This document shows positions 6,702-7,450 of a stretch of DNA of 7,450 nt, in pieces. Every line of letters starts with the position of its first letter. Position 1 is the first letter of the stretch. This DNA is from JBCDCB01 sp039182735 (GTDB taxonomy: Bacteria > Planctomycetota > Phycisphaerae > Phycisphaerales > UBA1924). The stretch spans positions 1 to 7,450 of the forward strand of contig JBCDCB010000026.1 of assembly GCA_039182735.1 (NCBI GenBank), in the 5' to 3' direction. The notes under the pieces were generated by a model that saw nothing but the letters and a program-made list of their open reading frames with translations, was not told the DNA's origin and ran no database searches. Position numbers and translations under genes: made by a program.

Positions 6702-7019
6702 CTTCTATCTGACGCACAGTGTCACCTATTTTAATATTTAGTACAGCGTTGGGCATTATTGTCACTTTCTGTTCGAATCGTTCGTCAGGAGAGACTGGTG
6801 AAGGGGTATTATGGTCATCAGTAAGATCATTGATGCCACTGTCTGGAGATGAACGACCATTGCAGTCAGTACGCGTTTCAGCTGTTTCCTCAACGATCCC
6901 TACAGAAGCTTCCTCGACAATCTCTACAGAAGCTGTGAGACTGTCATCACCAAAATCGGAATTTTCCATGTGTTTTTCTGTGTCTACACATGGAGGTGTC
7001 CTATCCTCCATGATTGCGT
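6702..7019 (-). CDS. Internal or first coding exon of an unidentified eukaryotic protein
   Basis: On the minus strand a pyrimidine tract CTAATTTTTTTCAG ends at 7020, the exon runs for 318 bases, and it ends at 6702 before a perfect GTAAGT donor (6701-6696). Both flanking introns are phase 1 if the exon is internal, making it symmetric. Alternatively the ATG at 7011, eight bases in, is the start. From that Met, the 103 residues are acidic and low in hydrophobic content: a tandem ASVEIVEE/ASVGIVEE repeat (27-42), SSPDSGINDLTDD (54-66) with a DSG motif, TPSPVSP proline-directed phospho-site-like words (69-75), and a more ordered end (VTIMPNAVLNIKIGDTVRQI). The first 80 residues look disordered and regulatory. 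I do not recognise the protein. The next exon downstream was not found with confidence, and no upstream exon is visible in the window. Confidence 0.6.
6887..6934 (-). repeat. Tandem duplication of a 24-base unit inside the exon
   Basis: Units 6887-6910 and 6911-6934 differ at 3 of 24 positions. The period is a multiple of three, so the frame is kept and the protein gains an 8-residue repeat. The in-frame period and the mostly mild changes support that the exon is translated. Confidence 0.75.
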
Positions 7020-7450
7020 CTGAAAAAAATTAGCCTAAGCTTATATTTTGTGTGACGATAGTATGAAGCATATTTATTGTTGAATTGACTGTGTGATGGC
7101 AAACAGACTTCAAATCGGAAATAGATAGAAGCATAAACACATATCTAACAAATGCATATATCAATACATGCTTATAAGAGAGAATGTTAACTCATTGCTT
7201 CATTCTGGTTTTAGCGATTTCAGTGCTGTGTCACAAGTATGTACGCAATATAAATGATTATCAACAGACAGACTAGAATATCGATTCATATGTGGTTATT
7301 GACTAATTACTATAGTAGATTGGACCAAAACACGTTGAAAAACAATTTTTTGTGTCATGATTCCATTTCAGTTTTCCATCAGACTACTGGTAGGTTATTC
7401 TAATGAATTTCAAGCCATCAGCTCTAGTCTTTATAACCATTGAAAGCTAG
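7020..7450. other. AT-rich sequence upstream of the minus-strand exon, probably intron
   Basis: Apart from the acceptor of the adjacent exon (pyrimidine tract and CAG at 7022-7020) I find no exon, RNA gene or repeat. No strong minus-strand GTRAGT donor is seen here, so the preceding exon probably lies outside the window. Confidence 0.45.

Noticed and set aside
6771..6780. GTTCGAATCG, like a tRNA T-loop
   Set aside because: No acceptor, D or anticodon stems can be built around it, and it lies inside the supported minus-strand exon.
1..7450. CRISPR array, rRNA, insertion sequence or transposase
   Set aside because: I saw no regularly spaced direct repeats, rRNA-like segments, or transposase motifs in any frame I read.

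Overview
The window is made of two unlike pieces that meet at about 2757-2775. The left part (1 to about 2760) is GC-rich, gene-dense bacterial DNA. The right part (about 2776 to 7450) is AT-rich, gene-poor DNA with eukaryotic splice signals. Hand counts of single 60-base lines show the contrast: 45/60 G+C at 1021-1080, 36/60 at 421-480 and 21/60 at 3001-3060.

Bacterial part. Two genes lie on the minus strand: a complete class II fumarate hydratase (fumC, 949-2385) and, 26 bases downstream, a stand-alone protein with a type I restriction enzyme HsdR-like N-terminal domain (922 down to beyond position 1). The second gene carries a one-base frameshift at about 677-679 and leaves the window before its C-terminus. 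Divergent from fumC, on the plus strand, a sigma-factor-like gene starts at 2440 and is cut off by the junction after about 107 codons. The exact phylum cannot be read from the sequence. The fumarase style and weak sigma-like neighbour would fit a planctomycete-type environmental bacterium, but that is only a guess.

Eukaryotic part. One exon is well supported: minus strand, 6702-7019, bounded by a pyrimidine-tract acceptor and a perfect GTAAGT donor. It encodes an acidic, probably disordered segment with an 8-residue tandem repeat. A second, tentative gene model on the plus strand (6065-6475) has three short exons, compact introns and consistent splice phases. The rest (2851-6064 and 7020-7450) shows only simple repeats, purine-rich tracts, short inverted repeats and one CpG-rich block (3371-3665). 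Short introns together with CpG-poor and CpG-rich blocks suggest an invertebrate host; a sponge or similar animal with bacterial symbionts would explain both pieces, but this is inference.

The two parts do not work together as a system. The simplest explanation is a chimeric contig from a host-plus-microbe metagenome. A real bacterial insertion in an animal genome is the more interesting alternative, and only junction-spanning reads can decide. I see no convincing new biological system. The points most worth checking are the junction, the frameshifted restriction-like gene, and the two eukaryotic gene models.
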